From contig NZ_JAKZFC010000001.1 in assembly GCF_022549215.1 (NCBI RefSeq), positions 1,240,001 to 1,304,000 of the forward strand: a DNA stretch of 64,000 nt. Reading direction: 5' to 3'. Below are positions 1 through 8,818 of the stretch, in pieces; within the stretch, counting starts at the first letter, position 1, and every line of letters begins with the position of its first letter. The DNA comes from Solibacillus palustris (GTDB taxonomy: Bacteria; Bacillota; Bacilli; Bacillales_A; Planococcaceae). The translations under genes were made by a program, and so were the position numbers. Under the pieces are notes generated by a model. That model made no database searches. It was not told the origin of the DNA and saw only the letters and a program-made list of their open reading frames with translations.

Positions 1-1
1 T

Positions 2-124
2 GCAGTTGCAGGTGATACAGGCGGCTCAATTAAAGGAAACAAAATCGATATTTTCGTAAAAAGTAAATCAAAAGCCAATAACTGGGGACGTAAAACAGTG
101 ACAGTTAAGCTGTTAAAATCATAA
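2..124 (+). CDS. C-terminal end of a 3D-domain cell-wall protein (partial)
   Basis: Only the last 40 codons are in the window; the start lies upstream. The visible residues AVAGDTGGSIKGNKIDIFV contain the Asp-rich core of the 3D domain (AGDTGG...GNxIDIF) found at the C-terminus of secreted Bacillus wall proteins of the YocH/YuiC type, which resemble lytic transglycosylases. The protein then ends in a short basic tail with a Trp-Gly pair. A strong terminator follows 6 bases after the stop. The N-terminal part (signal peptide, LysM or SH3 repeats) cannot be seen, so the exact subfamily is open. Confidence 0.7.
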   Translation, partial: AVAGDTGGSIKGNKIDIFVKSKSKANNWGRKTVTVKLLKS

Positions 125-130
125 ATTAAA

Positions 131-159
131 GGTCATGCAAATGCTGCATGACCTTTTTT
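131..159 (+). terminator. Rho-independent terminator
   Basis: A 9-bp perfect stem (GGTCATGCA / TGCATGACC) with a 5-base loop is followed by six T. It lies just after the 3D-domain gene and ends that transcript. Confidence 0.9.
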
Positions 160-279
160 ATGTGTATTTTTGAATTGTACAATATTGTGAGGCTTTCGTA
201 CTACTTTAATCGATAATTACTTGTCACAATAACGTAAAGTATAGATTCGTTTCTGTGTAAGCTGTTGAAAATTAAGTCC

Positions 280-879
280 TCATTTATAAGCTTTTACTAC
301 GTTTTGAATAAGAGGAGTTCCGGTTTCTACTAAAGACTGATTATCATAGTTAAGTCCCCAATAATAAATAGTTCCCAGTAAAGTTTGGATAATTACTTGG
401 AAAAATTGTTTTTTTGAATCAATTTTTTTTAATGATCCATCCTTATTCCCATCCTCTATAATTTCTAAAATAATTTTAAAAAGTTTTCGATCTTCGCTTG
501 TAAAAAATGTATGCTTTTGGTCAATAATCGCTGCAGAATATATAACCCTCATTAATTCCTTTCCCATCTCTTTTTCAATGCTTGCATATACGGATAAACA
601 AAATGCTTCTAAACGATCAATTGCCAAATGGTGTTCTAATCTAATTTGAGAATATATATTTACATAGCTTTCATCCATTTCCATAAAGCGCATCATAAAA
701 ATACTAGACTTCGATGGGAAGTGTTGATAAAAGGAACCTTTAGAAGTCTTACTTTCTTTGACAATACGATCAACAGAAATTTTATCATAGCCATACTTTT
801 CAAAAAGGGCTAGTGCAACAGTCATTATATGTTGTTGTTTCTGAATCCCGCTCTCAGTTTTGTTATCGGTAGTGTACAT
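280..879 (-). CDS. TetR/AcrR family transcriptional regulator
   Basis: A 199-aa repressor-type protein. The N-terminal helix-turn-helix spans about residues 18-60, with the TetR signature in ISVDRIVKESKTSKGSFYQHF, followed by an all-helical ligand domain typical of the family in length. The start has AAGGAG five bases upstream. It is divergent from the acetoacetate/3-hydroxybutyrate operon with about 100 bp between the two starts, so it most likely represses that operon and itself. By analogy with TetR regulators beside fatty-acid genes the ligand may be an acyl-CoA or the substrate; that is inference. Confidence 0.85.
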   Translation of the reverse strand: MYTTDNKTESGIQKQQHIMTVALALFEKYGYDKISVDRIVKESKTSKGSFYQHFPSKSSIFMMRFMEMDESYVNIYSQIRLEHHLAIDRLEAFCLSVYASIEKEMGKELMRVIYSAAIIDQKHTFFTSEDRKLFKIILEIIEDGNKDGSLKKIDSKKQFFQVIIQTLLGTIYYWGLNYDNQSLVETGTPLIQNVVKAYK

Positions 880-917
880 ATTATCTCCTTTAAGTGTTTA
901 TTTCGTTAAAATATAAA

Positions 918-964
918 TTGACTTACTATAATTACCATTATATCATTAGACTACAGTCTGGTCT
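918..964 (+). promoter_or_regulatory. Promoter and likely TetR operator of the ketone-body operon
   Basis: TTGACT (918-923), a 17-bp spacer and TATCAT (941-946) make a good sigma-A promoter facing the CoA-transferase genes. Directly after the -10 lies AGAC-TACA-GTCT (948-959), partly repeated as GGTCT (960-964). An inverted repeat at the start site is where a TetR repressor would bind. Assignment of the operator is inference. Confidence 0.6.
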
Positions 965-982
965 ATGGAGGGGATGAGAATT

Positions 983-1669
983 ATGAAAAAGCTTAGAAAG
1001 CCTGAAGAGTTATCTATACTTTTTGAAGACTCTATGCGTTTACTTGTTGGGGGCTTTGGTATTTCCGGCACACCACTAACAGTTTTAGACGCCCTTGCTA
1101 AATTTGAAGCAGGTAACTATGAAGTTGTTAGTAATAACCTTGGGGACAATGGAAAAGGATTACACAAAGTTTTTATGGCTGGGAAAATTGACAAAGCTAT
1201 TGGATCTTTTTTCACTATTAATAAAGAAGCTATAGAAGCATGGTCAAAGGGAGAATTAGAAATTGAGCTTTTACCTCAAGGTACTTTAGCAGAAGCAATT
1301 CGTTGTGGAGGCGCTGGCATTGGTGGTTTTTATACCCCAACAGCATTAGGTACTAAATTGGCCGAAGGAAAAGAAGTACGTGAAATTGACGGTGTCCGCT
1401 ATTTATTTGAAAAAGCAATCAAAGGGGACATCGCATTAATAAAAGCGGATAAGGCGGATAAAGCAGGAAATCTAGTTTACCATTCAACAGCACGTAACTT
1501 TAATCCAATGATGGCAACAGCAGCTAAAATTGTTATTGCTGAAGTTGATGAAATTGTTGAAATTGGCGAATTTAGCCCTGAAGAAATTGTAACTCCACAT
1601 ATTTATGTAGATTATATAGTGGAAAGTAAATATGTAAAGCAAGGAGGGAGTTACATTGAAACTAGATAA
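983..1669 (+). CDS. scoA: 3-oxoacid (acetoacetate) CoA-transferase subunit A
   Basis: Alpha subunit of a two-subunit succinyl-CoA:3-ketoacid (or acetate:acetoacetate) CoA-transferase, which moves CoA onto acetoacetate. The family glycine motif GGFGISGTP is near residues 22-30, and the subunit-A pattern GAGIGGFYTPT follows in mid-protein. Length (228 aa) is normal. The open frame begins at 965, but GGAGGGG (967-973) lies inside that extension and is well placed for ATG 983, so I start there. The stop overlaps the start of subunit B by 14 bases, which indicates translational coupling. The exact CoA donor cannot be told from sequence. Confidence 0.9.
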   Translation: MKKLRKPEELSILFEDSMRLLVGGFGISGTPLTVLDALAKFEAGNYEVVSNNLGDNGKGLHKVFMAGKIDKAIGSFFTINKEAIEAWSKGELEIELLPQGTLAEAIRCGGAGIGGFYTPTALGTKLAEGKEVREIDGVRYLFEKAIKGDIALIKADKADKAGNLVYHSTARNFNPMMATAAKIVIAEVDEIVEIGEFSPEEIVTPHIYVDYIVESKYVKQGGSYIETR

Positions 1670-2297
1670 TAGAGAACTAATTGCTAAAAAAATAGCTGAA
1701 GAATTACAAGATGGAGAGGTTGTGAATTTAGGGGTAGGAATTCCAACTCTCGTAGCAAAATATATCGAAAATCATAATGTTTATTTGCAAACTGAAAATG
1801 GTTTAATTGGGATGGGACCACCGCCAGCCGAAGAGAACATTGATATTGATCTAATTGATGCTGGTAAAACACCAGTAACAATTACACCTGAAGCGTCATT
1901 TTTTGATAGCGCATTTTCTTTTGGAATGATCCGTGGAGGACATGTAGATGTAGCAGTTTTAGGAACGTTAGAAGTAGATTGTTATGGGGAGATTGCCAAC
2001 TGGGCTGTGCCAAATCAACCAATTTTAGGAGTTGGTGGAGCAATGGATTTAGTTGCAGGTGCAAAAAAAGTCATCGTTGCTAGTACCTTGTTTACAAAAG
2101 ACGGTTCACCAAAATTAGTAAAAAAACTGACATTAGACTCCAGTGGAGAAAGAAAAGTTGATCAATTTGTAACAGAATATGCAAATTTCATGTTTCAAGA
2201 TGGCGAAGTGATTGTAAAAGATATTTACGGATCACTCAGCTTTGAAGAACTTGAAGAAAAAATTGGTTTTCCTTTAAAGTTTAAAATAACTAAATAA
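1656..2297 (+). CDS. scoB: 3-oxoacid (acetoacetate) CoA-transferase subunit B
   Basis: Beta subunit of the CoA-transferase. It carries the catalytic glutamate in QTENGLIGMGP (E47), which forms the glutamyl-CoA intermediate in this family, and the N-terminal VNLGVGIPTL motif. Length 213 aa is typical. Translation starts at TTG 1656, since AAGGAGGG (1641-1648) is ideally spaced and no ATG is near; it overlaps the end of subunit A. Together the two subunits activate acetoacetate to acetoacetyl-CoA for the thiolase encoded downstream. Confidence 0.92.
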   Translation: MKLDNRELIAKKIAEELQDGEVVNLGVGIPTLVAKYIENHNVYLQTENGLIGMGPPPAEENIDIDLIDAGKTPVTITPEASFFDSAFSFGMIRGGHVDVAVLGTLEVDCYGEIANWAVPNQPILGVGGAMDLVAGAKKVIVASTLFTKDGSPKLVKKLTLDSSGERKVDQFVTEYANFMFQDGEVIVKDIYGSLSFEELEEKIGFPLKFKITK

Positions 2298-2314
2298 TTT
2301 GGGGAGGATTAGCT

Positions 2315-3625
2315 ATGTGGAGTTTAATTACAATCGTTATCTCATTAATACTACTAATTGTATTAGCGCTTCGTGGTTATAGTATCATTATTATTGCTCC
2401 AGTTGTCAGTTTGTTTGTAATGGTAACAAATGGTTTCTCGATATTAGAAACATTTCAAGAAACTTATATGTCTGGATTTATAAATTATGTGAAAAATTAC
2501 TTCCTCATATTCTTATTTGCCGCAATATTCGGTAAATTGATGGATGATAGTGGTGCTGCTCGTCAAATTGCTAACTTACTATTAAAAATTGTCGGTAAAG
2601 ATAGCAAATATAAAGTACTAGTTTCAGTCATGATTATTTGTGCATTTTTAACGTATGGTGGCGTTAGTCTATTCGTAGTTATTTTTGCAGTATTACCGAT
2701 TGCTAAGCCCCTATTTAAGGAATTGGAAATTCCTTGGCATTTGTTTATGGCTCCATTCTTTACTGGGATAGGAACATTTACAATGACGATGTTACCGGGC
2801 ACACCATCTGTTCAAAACATCATTCCGACTAAATATTTAGGTACAACTGTAACAGCTGCTCCATTATTAGGGATTATCGCAGCGGTATTCGTTATTGCGA
2901 TTAACTTATGGTATATGAAGTTTGCGTTAAAACGCTCTGAAGCAAGAGGCGAAACATATTCTGGTATGAAAAACCCTGATAACGATGAAAAAGGAAGCAT
3001 TAAAGATATTTATGCAGGACGTAAATTACCGAATCAGATTATTAGTTTAATCCCACCAATTGCTTTATTAGTCACTTTAAATTTATTTGAAGTTCCAATT
3101 ATCTATACATTAATGGGAGTTGTTGTATTAACTACAATTTTATTCTGGAAAAATATCGAAGTCAAAAAGGAAACAATTAATAATGGTACAACTTCAGCCA
3201 TATTACCAATTATTAATACAAGTGCAGATGTTGGTTACGGTTCAGTAATTGCAATTACAGCAGGCTTCACATTATTTAATGATGCTATGGCAGATATTCC
3301 AGGAAGCCCATTAATTTCACTATTTATTGCGACTACTGCATTAGCTGGTATCACTGGTTCATCAAGTGGTGGTTTAGGGATTGCGATGGAAGCGCTCTCC
3401 CAAACATATTTAAACCTAGGATTAAATCCAGAAGCTATGCACCGAGTAGCTGCGGTCGCTTCTGGAGGATTAGATTCATTACCACATAATGGTGCAGTAA
3501 TTACGATTTTAGTTGCTTCTAAATTAACTCATAAGGAAGCATATAAGCATATTTTTGCAGTATCAGTAATTGCACCACTACTTGCTGCGATTCCAATGTT
3601 AATTGCTGCAGTTTTATTATACTAA
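2315..3625 (+). CDS. GntP-family permease, probable 3-hydroxybutyrate/acetoacetate importer
   Basis: A 436-aa, very hydrophobic protein with about 12 membrane segments and the GntP/Gnt-like organisation (early LALRGYSIIIIAPVV segment, mid GTFTMTMLPGTPSVQN motif, late SLPHNGAVIT motif). GntP members carry gluconate or short hydroxy- and keto-acids, and members sitting with bdh and sco genes are usually annotated as 3-hydroxybutyrate permeases. It lies inside the operon, 17 bases after scoB, with GGGGAGG before ATG 2315. The substrate is inferred from neighbours. Confidence 0.85.
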   Translation: MWSLITIVISLILLIVLALRGYSIIIIAPVVSLFVMVTNGFSILETFQETYMSGFINYVKNYFLIFLFAAIFGKLMDDSGAARQIANLLLKIVGKDSKYKVLVSVMIICAFLTYGGVSLFVVIFAVLPIAKPLFKELEIPWHLFMAPFFTGIGTFTMTMLPGTPSVQNIIPTKYLGTTVTAAPLLGIIAAVFVIAINLWYMKFALKRSEARGETYSGMKNPDNDEKGSIKDIYAGRKLPNQIISLIPPIALLVTLNLFEVPIIYTLMGVVVLTTILFWKNIEVKKETINNGTTSAILPIINTSADVGYGSVIAITAGFTLFNDAMADIPGSPLISLFIATTALAGITGSSSGGLGIAMEALSQTYLNLGLNPEAMHRVAAVASGGLDSLPHNGAVITILVASKLTHKEAYKHIFAVSVIAPLLAAIPMLIAAVLLY

Positions 3626-3643
3626 TTTTTGGGAGGGATAAGC

Positions 3644-4609
3644 ATGGTGGAAAATGTAGGAGTTATCGGTTCTGGAACAATGGGGTTCGGAATTGCGTTT
3701 CAATTCATTACAAACGGTACGCAAGTTACTATTCAAGACATTCGTAGTGAAGCGTTTGAACTTGCTAAAGAAAAGTTAAAGACTTACTTAACCATCTTCC
3801 GTGAAGAGGGCGTTTTATTTACTGATACTGAAGAAGTAATTATAGATCGCTTAAAATTTACTACAAAAATTGAAGATTTAAAGCATTGCGATTTAATAAT
3901 TGAATCAGCGACTGAAAATTTAGAACTGAAACAGAAGATTTTCAAGCAACTGGATGAAGTTTGTGATGCAAAAACAATTTTAGCGTCAAATACATCTAGT
4001 TTAAGATTATCGGAAATTACTAGAGATATTAGTGAATCAAGAAAGCAACGTGTTCTTTTAACTCACTTTTTTAATCCTGCTCATATTGTACCTTTAGTTG
4101 AATTATTAAAAGCACCTGAAACATCACAAGAAGTATATAACGAAGTAGATACTTTTATGAAAAAAGTAGGTAAGGTGACGATTGAAGTTAAAAAAGAAGT
4201 ACCAGGTTTAGTTGCAAACCGTATTCAAACAGCACTTGCAAGAGAAGCTCTTGCGTTACTTGAAGATGGAATTGTATCGGAGCACGATTTAGAAAATGCA
4301 ATTTTTGCTGGTCCAGGTTTTAGATTTTCAACTAGTGGATTATTAAAAATAATGGACTTTGGGGGTTTAGATGTTTGGAACATCGTTTTAGATCAGTTAC
4401 AACCTGTTCTAGAATCTAATATCCGTTCATTTGAAATTTTAAAAGACAAAGTACAAGCTAATAAATTCGGAGTTAAAACGTCTCAGGGGTTCTTTGAATA
4501 TCCAGGTAAAAGCTTGGATAGTTATGTAGTCGAAAGAGATCGTTCGTTAGTTCAGCAATTAAAAGTTTTCAATAAAATATTAAATACGAAGGAGCATGAG
4601 CATGCGTAA
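3644..4609 (+). CDS. 3-hydroxyacyl-CoA dehydrogenase family protein
   Basis: NAD-dependent dehydrogenase of the 3-hydroxyacyl-CoA fold, 321 aa from ATG 3644 (GGGAGGG six bases upstream; the frame is open to TTG 3629). It has the dinucleotide motif GVIGSGTMGFG at residues 6-16, LASNTSSLRLSEI, and the catalytic HFFNPAH block (His141). The likely reaction is oxidation of 3-hydroxybutyryl-CoA to acetoacetyl-CoA. The form is closer in size and in the HFFNPAHIVPLVE block to the broad lambda-crystallin/carnitine 3-dehydrogenase side of the superfamily than to 280-aa HbdA enzymes, so a free 3-hydroxy acid substrate is possible. Confidence 0.8.
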   Translation: MVENVGVIGSGTMGFGIAFQFITNGTQVTIQDIRSEAFELAKEKLKTYLTIFREEGVLFTDTEEVIIDRLKFTTKIEDLKHCDLIIESATENLELKQKIFKQLDEVCDAKTILASNTSSLRLSEITRDISESRKQRVLLTHFFNPAHIVPLVELLKAPETSQEVYNEVDTFMKKVGKVTIEVKKEVPGLVANRIQTALAREALALLEDGIVSEHDLENAIFAGPGFRFSTSGLLKIMDFGGLDVWNIVLDQLQPVLESNIRSFEILKDKVQANKFGVKTSQGFFEYPGKSLDSYVVERDRSLVQQLKVFNKILNTKEHEHA

Positions 4610-5348
4610 TGTTTTAATTACAGGTGCAGCAGGTGGTTTAGGTCAAGCCATGGTAAAAAAATTCATAGATGAAGGGGATTATGTTTTCGCTGCTGATTTG
4701 GCTATCGATGAATTAAATAAAGTGGTAGAAGCATTTCCTGGAAAAGTAACTGCTGTTGAACTTGATGTAACAAGTGCCCAATCAGTACAAAATGTAATCG
4801 ATTCCATTTGTAAGGAACAAGAGTTACATGTCGTTGTTAATAATGCCGGTTTACAACACAGAGATAAGATTGAAGACTTCCCAGAAGAAAAGTGGGATTT
4901 ATTGCAAAATGTAATGTTAAAGGGTCCATTTTTAATTACTAAATACGTATTCCCATATATGAAAAAACAAAATTACGGAAGAATTGTAAATATTTCTTCT
5001 GTGCATGGTGAGATGGCTACACCTGAAAAAGTAGCTTATGTTGCTGCTAAGCATGGGGTTATTGGGTTAACGCGCGTTGCAGCACTTGAAGGAGCTGCCT
5101 ATGGTATTACGGTTAATGCAGTATTACCAGGACCTGTAAAAACACCATTACTCCAAAAGCAATTAAATGATTTAGCACAAAATAAAGGTATGTCTGAAGC
5201 AGAAGCATTAAGTGAAATTGTTTATCCTAAGCAAGCAATGGAACGCTTTATCACAGCAGAAGAAATTGCGGATGGAGTTTATTTTATTTCTTCAAAACAT
5301 GCAACAGGTATTACGGGTGAAATGTTAAATGTCTCGGGTGGAATGTAA
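4602..5348 (+). CDS. Short-chain dehydrogenase, probable 3-hydroxybutyrate dehydrogenase
   Basis: Classical SDR of 248 aa. It has the cofactor motif TGAAGGLGQ (residues 7-15), NNAG (80-83), the catalytic serine in NISSVHGE (about S133) and Y146-xxx-K150 (YVAAK). The pattern of motifs and the ending (TGEMLNVSGGM) resemble bacterial D-3-hydroxybutyrate dehydrogenases (BdhA). ATG 4602 is chosen because AAGGAG ends 7 bases before it; this overlaps the preceding stop by 8 bases. In the operon it would turn imported 3-hydroxybutyrate into acetoacetate, the substrate of the CoA-transferase. Confidence 0.85.
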   Translation: MRNVLITGAAGGLGQAMVKKFIDEGDYVFAADLAIDELNKVVEAFPGKVTAVELDVTSAQSVQNVIDSICKEQELHVVVNNAGLQHRDKIEDFPEEKWDLLQNVMLKGPFLITKYVFPYMKKQNYGRIVNISSVHGEMATPEKVAYVAAKHGVIGLTRVAALEGAAYGITVNAVLPGPVKTPLLQKQLNDLAQNKGMSEAEALSEIVYPKQAMERFITAEEIADGVYFISSKHATGITGEMLNVSGGM

Positions 5349-5360
5349 AGGAGGAATATT

Positions 5361-6542
5361 ATGACAGCATATATTATTAGTGGTAGTCGAACTGCATTTG
5401 GTACATTTGGTGGCTCATTAGCGAATACAACGGATATAGATTTAGGTGTAGTTGCAACAACAGAAGCAATTAAACGCTCGAAAATAGCTACAGAAGATAT
5501 AGGTGAAATTGTCTTCGGTAATATTATTCAAACAAATGAGTCTTCGGCATATTTAGCGAGACATATCGGCTTAAAGAGTGGATTAGCTCACGAAAGCTCA
5601 GCATTAACTGTTAATCGTTTATGTGGATCTGGTCTACAGGCTATTGTAACAGTTGCTAAAGAAATTAGTTTAGGAACATACGATGTTGGTGTGGCTGGGG
5701 GTACTGAAAATATGAGTCAAGCGCCCCATGTTTTACAGGGTACTCGCTTTGGGTCTCCTAATAAGTCACCAAACGTAGTCGATATGCTCTGGTCTACTTT
5801 ACATGATACTGTAGCTGGTTGTGGCATGGGGATGACAGCTGAAAATTTGGCTGACAAATACTCAATTTCAAGAGAAGAACAGGATCAATTTGCACATGAA
5901 TCACATAAACGAGCAGCAATAGCTCAGAATTCGGGTAGATTTGAAGAAGAAATTGTGCCAGTAATAGTTAAAAAGGGCAAGAAAAGTCTAGAGTTTAAAG
6001 AAGACGAACATATTCGAGCAGAAATCTCCGTTGAAAAATTAGCTACTTTAAAGCCAGCATTTAAAAATGATGGTACAGTTACTGCTGGTAATGCGAGTGG
6101 AATCAATGATGGTGCAGCAGCAGTTGTCATAGTTTCAGAAGCGTATTTACAACAGCATCAGTTAAAACCATTAGCAAAAATTGTAGCATCTGCAACTGCA
6201 GGTGTTGATCCAACAATTATGGGAATTGGTCCAGTTCCAGCAATTCAAAAGCTATTAAAGCAAACAAATTTAACAACGGATGACATCGGGTTGTTTGAAT
6301 TAAATGAGGCGTTTGCTGCACAATCTTTAGCAGTTATAAATGAGTTAGGGTTAAACAGAGAAATTGTAAATGTAAATGGTGGTGCAGTAGCTTTAGGTCA
6401 TCCAGTAGGAGCAAGTGGTGCTAGAATCGCATACTCACTATCATTAGAGATGCAAAAACGAGGTGTAAAATATGGTGTCGCTAGTCTTTGCATTGGCGGT
6501 GGCCAGGGGATTGCAGTACTTTTAGAAAATCCTTCAGTCTAA
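5361..6542 (+). CDS. Acetyl-CoA C-acetyltransferase (thiolase)
   Basis: A 393-aa thiolase of normal length. The acyl-accepting cysteine is C88 in NRLCGSGLQA, the catalytic histidine is H347 in ALGHPVGASGAR, and the second cysteine is C377 in CIGGGQG. It cleaves acetoacetyl-CoA with CoA to two acetyl-CoA, the last step of the pathway encoded in this operon. AAGGAGG precedes ATG 5361, 12 bases after the dehydrogenase stop. The biosynthetic direction is chemically possible too, but the context points to degradation. Confidence 0.93.
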   Translation: MTAYIISGSRTAFGTFGGSLANTTDIDLGVVATTEAIKRSKIATEDIGEIVFGNIIQTNESSAYLARHIGLKSGLAHESSALTVNRLCGSGLQAIVTVAKEISLGTYDVGVAGGTENMSQAPHVLQGTRFGSPNKSPNVVDMLWSTLHDTVAGCGMGMTAENLADKYSISREEQDQFAHESHKRAAIAQNSGRFEEEIVPVIVKKGKKSLEFKEDEHIRAEISVEKLATLKPAFKNDGTVTAGNASGINDGAAAVVIVSEAYLQQHQLKPLAKIVASATAGVDPTIMGIGPVPAIQKLLKQTNLTTDDIGLFELNEAFAAQSLAVINELGLNREIVNVNGGAVALGHPVGASGARIAYSLSLEMQKRGVKYGVASLCIGGGQGIAVLLENPSV

Positions 6543-6593
6543 AAATATGTGTTTCTCAACTAATTCCCTAATATAATATACAAATTGTCAATT

Positions 6594-6643
6594 ATAAAAA
6601 ACCGTGCATTTTTCTATGAACCCCAAAATAAATAATGTACGGT
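6594..6643. terminator. Hairpin in the convergent gap, terminator-like on the minus strand
   Basis: ACCGTGCATT (6601-6610) and AATGTACGGT (6634-6643) pair fully in RNA with one G-U pair. On the minus strand the stem is followed by a run of T (the A run at 6595-6600), which is the rho-independent layout. On the plus strand it can also protect the 3' end of the thiolase transcript. Confidence 0.5.
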
Positions 6644-7053
6644 TATAATAATTAAAGATAGTGCTTAGTCTAGTACGCAAAATCCCCAGTCTAAGCGCTA
6701 ATTTAATATTATAACACACGTGTTGATTAACCAAAATCATCCAGTATTTATTTGATTTAACTCATATTAAAACGCGAGGATTTCTTTGAGTCCAATACGC
6801 CATTCAATCGACAAGGCTGTTGCACGTAACTTACATTTCATATGGAATCTCTCTTTTGTTTGTTTTTATAGGAAATAAATGGTTAATAAACAGACGTGAT
6901 TGAATTTTGAAATATTCAAATACCTATCACGGAAACTTATGATTTTAGAAATTAATATTTCAATAAAAGCATAGACACAAAATGTTGATCAAACTTTTGT
7001 TTGGGAACGTTATTTTGTTCACTCGTGCAAGACTATAAAAAATTTAAACTTCA
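6644..7053. other. Non-coding gap with a possible tiny gene relic
   Basis: No complete gene is visible. On the minus strand, 6841 down to 6767 reads MKCKLRATALSIEWRIGL followed by KEILAF and a stop. It looks like the C-terminal end of a larger protein, perhaps a transposase, but nothing upstream supports a full gene. An imperfect hairpin (GCTTAGTCT / AGTCTAAGC) lies near 6663-6696. The bases GACACAAAATGTTGAT near 6971 recur in the terminator near 15871. I call no function. Confidence 0.25.
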
Positions 7054-8262
7054 TTAAGGTTGGACAATTATGTGAATTGAAGAAGGTTCTTCTGAAATAA
7101 TATCACCTTCAAATTCCCCAATATTCTCAATTATAAGTCGATTTTCAATATGTATAGGTGGTTGATTAATAAATAGTTCTATTAAATGAACATCTCTGAA
7201 ATTTTTTTCAAACCTAGTACAAACAGGTTGTTCAATAAAATATTCTTTATTAAATATTTTTAAGCTTATAAAATTGTGATGTATTGCTTGCGTATCTAAC
7301 TGGGTAATATTATTTGGGTCGAAGCCTACTAATTTAATGGCACCTGAAATAGTTAGCTTTATGCCTTCTGATGTATTAAAGTGTTCGAATGCTTTTAACT
7401 TATTTTTTTTAGCATTGCGTATTATTTGAAAAACTTCTTCTGAATTATTAGGTACATTTACTTCAATAGGCATGTAGTTAGGATAGGTATTTTTAAAAAA
7501 GTGATACAAGTTTAACTTTGAATTTGTAAATTCTACTTTCCAGTTCTTTGAAATGTCATCTAATAATAGACAAATAAATAAACCCGAATTATAGCAACTA
7601 CTTCGAATATTTATTTGTAGTAAATTGTTATCCAATAATTGTTCTGCATATTTGCTTATCACATTTTCTTTAATGGAACTAACATCTTTTAACGCTTGAT
7701 ATTCAACATAAAATGCAGTTCCTTCAATTGTTTCAACTGAATTTTCACATTCTACATAATCAGGAAATAGTTCCATCCTTTTAACTCTAAGTGTGATAAA
7801 TTCGTTTATTTTTTGATGTTTTTCTATTAAATCGGTTGATATAAAAGCTTCGAAAAGTCTTTTTCTTTCTAAAATACGTAGTTGAATATTATTAAAATCA
7901 ATTGGATAGTTGAATCCTAATATTTCATTTGGATAACGGCTTTCTTCGGATAAGTGTTGAAACACATGAAACGATTCATGTACAAGTAAAGAGTAGATAA
8001 CCTCAAACGAATCATAAAGTGTAGTATCTACTATAGCTGTTGGCACTTCTTCAAATAGTATACAAGTACAAGCATGAAATTCTTCCGTTTTAGCCAATTT
8101 GATATAATGTTCTTCTTTGCATTTAGGATGATTAAATAAAAAGACATCTTTATCGTCGAAAATCGCAAAGGCAACGGGTTTAAATCCGTCCCAATATTTC
8201 TCTAATTGTTCAAATGGTAAGCTATTTAAAACTCGCTCTATAATGTTTTGCATAAAATTCAC
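7054..8262 (-). CDS. Uncharacterised protein with an HExxH zinc-peptidase-like motif
   Basis: 402 aa, no family recognised. Residues 93-101 read LVHESFHVF, an HExxH motif (H95, E96, H99) in a hydrophobic helix as in gluzincin peptidases. A possible third ligand is E180 in VETIEGTAFYVEY, about 80 residues later. There is no signal peptide or clear membrane segment, so the protein is probably cytoplasmic. The C-terminal half is rich in beta-prone segments and Asn/Ile. A weak GGTGAA-type ribosome site precedes the ATG. The gene stands alone. Peptidase activity is inferred from the motif only. Confidence 0.65.
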   Translation of the reverse strand: MNFMQNIIERVLNSLPFEQLEKYWDGFKPVAFAIFDDKDVFLFNHPKCKEEHYIKLAKTEEFHACTCILFEEVPTAIVDTTLYDSFEVIYSLLVHESFHVFQHLSEESRYPNEILGFNYPIDFNNIQLRILERKRLFEAFISTDLIEKHQKINEFITLRVKRMELFPDYVECENSVETIEGTAFYVEYQALKDVSSIKENVISKYAEQLLDNNLLQINIRSSCYNSGLFICLLLDDISKNWKVEFTNSKLNLYHFFKNTYPNYMPIEVNVPNNSEEVFQIIRNAKKNKLKAFEHFNTSEGIKLTISGAIKLVGFDPNNITQLDTQAIHHNFISLKIFNKEYFIEQPVCTRFEKNFRDVHLIELFINQPPIHIENRLIIENIGEFEGDIISEEPSSIHIIVQP

Positions 8263-8359
8263 CTTTCAATATTAATATTTGATAAAAACTTACATTATCT
8301 TCCGAATAGCACTCCAGATAATTTAATCAAATGCTCTCGTTAAAAAAGATGTAAGATAA

Positions 8360-8818
8360 TTAATTAATATCCCCTAAATAAGTCGTAGCCTTGCCACTGT
8401 CAAAATAAGAAATCAAATGCGATCTTAGTGCTTGAGGAAATAATTTGTATTCTAGCAAATCCTTAATCGGTATCCATTCTGCACCTGTTTGCCCCTTGTC
8501 TGGATTATTACCATTATCAAATGTATCTTGATAAACATGACACAAAAACATAAATTCCATTTGATGTGCATGAGCATGATAGGCAGCTAATTCATGGTTT
8601 TTTCCAATGTATTCTCGCACAAAGATCAATTCTCCAATTTCCACATCGGCACCTATCTCTTCCTGACATTCCCTTTTTAAAGCTTGGTGTAAATTTTCGC
8701 CATGTTCTTGACCACCGCCTGGTAATATATAATATGTATTATTATTTTCATGCATTTTTAAAGCTAATATTTTGTCGTTTTTAACGATAACGGCTTTTGC
8801 TGAATTTCTTATGATCAT
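8360..8818 (-). CDS. NUDIX hydrolase
   Basis: A 152-aa NUDIX-fold pyrophosphohydrolase. The Nudix box is complete: GGQEHGENLHQALK followed by RECQEEIGA fits G-x5-E-x7-R-E-U-x-E-E-x-G-U. These enzymes cleave nucleoside diphosphate-X compounds; the substrate is not predictable here. The frame is open 10 codons further upstream, but GGGGAG lies just before ATG at 8818, so that start is preferred. It is followed by the HExxH gene on the same strand about 100 bp away, with no sign of a shared function. Confidence 0.88.
   Translation of the reverse strand: MIIRNSAKAVIVKNDKILALKMHENNNTYYILPGGGQEHGENLHQALKRECQEEIGADVEIGELIFVREYIGKNHELAAYHAHAHQMEFMFLCHVYQDTFDNGNNPDKGQTGAEWIPIKDLLEYKLFPQALRSHLISYFDSGKATTYLGDIN

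Noticed and set aside
6767-6841. Insertion sequence
   Set aside because: Only a 24-codon C-terminal-like fragment is visible, with no transposase body or defined terminal inverted repeats.
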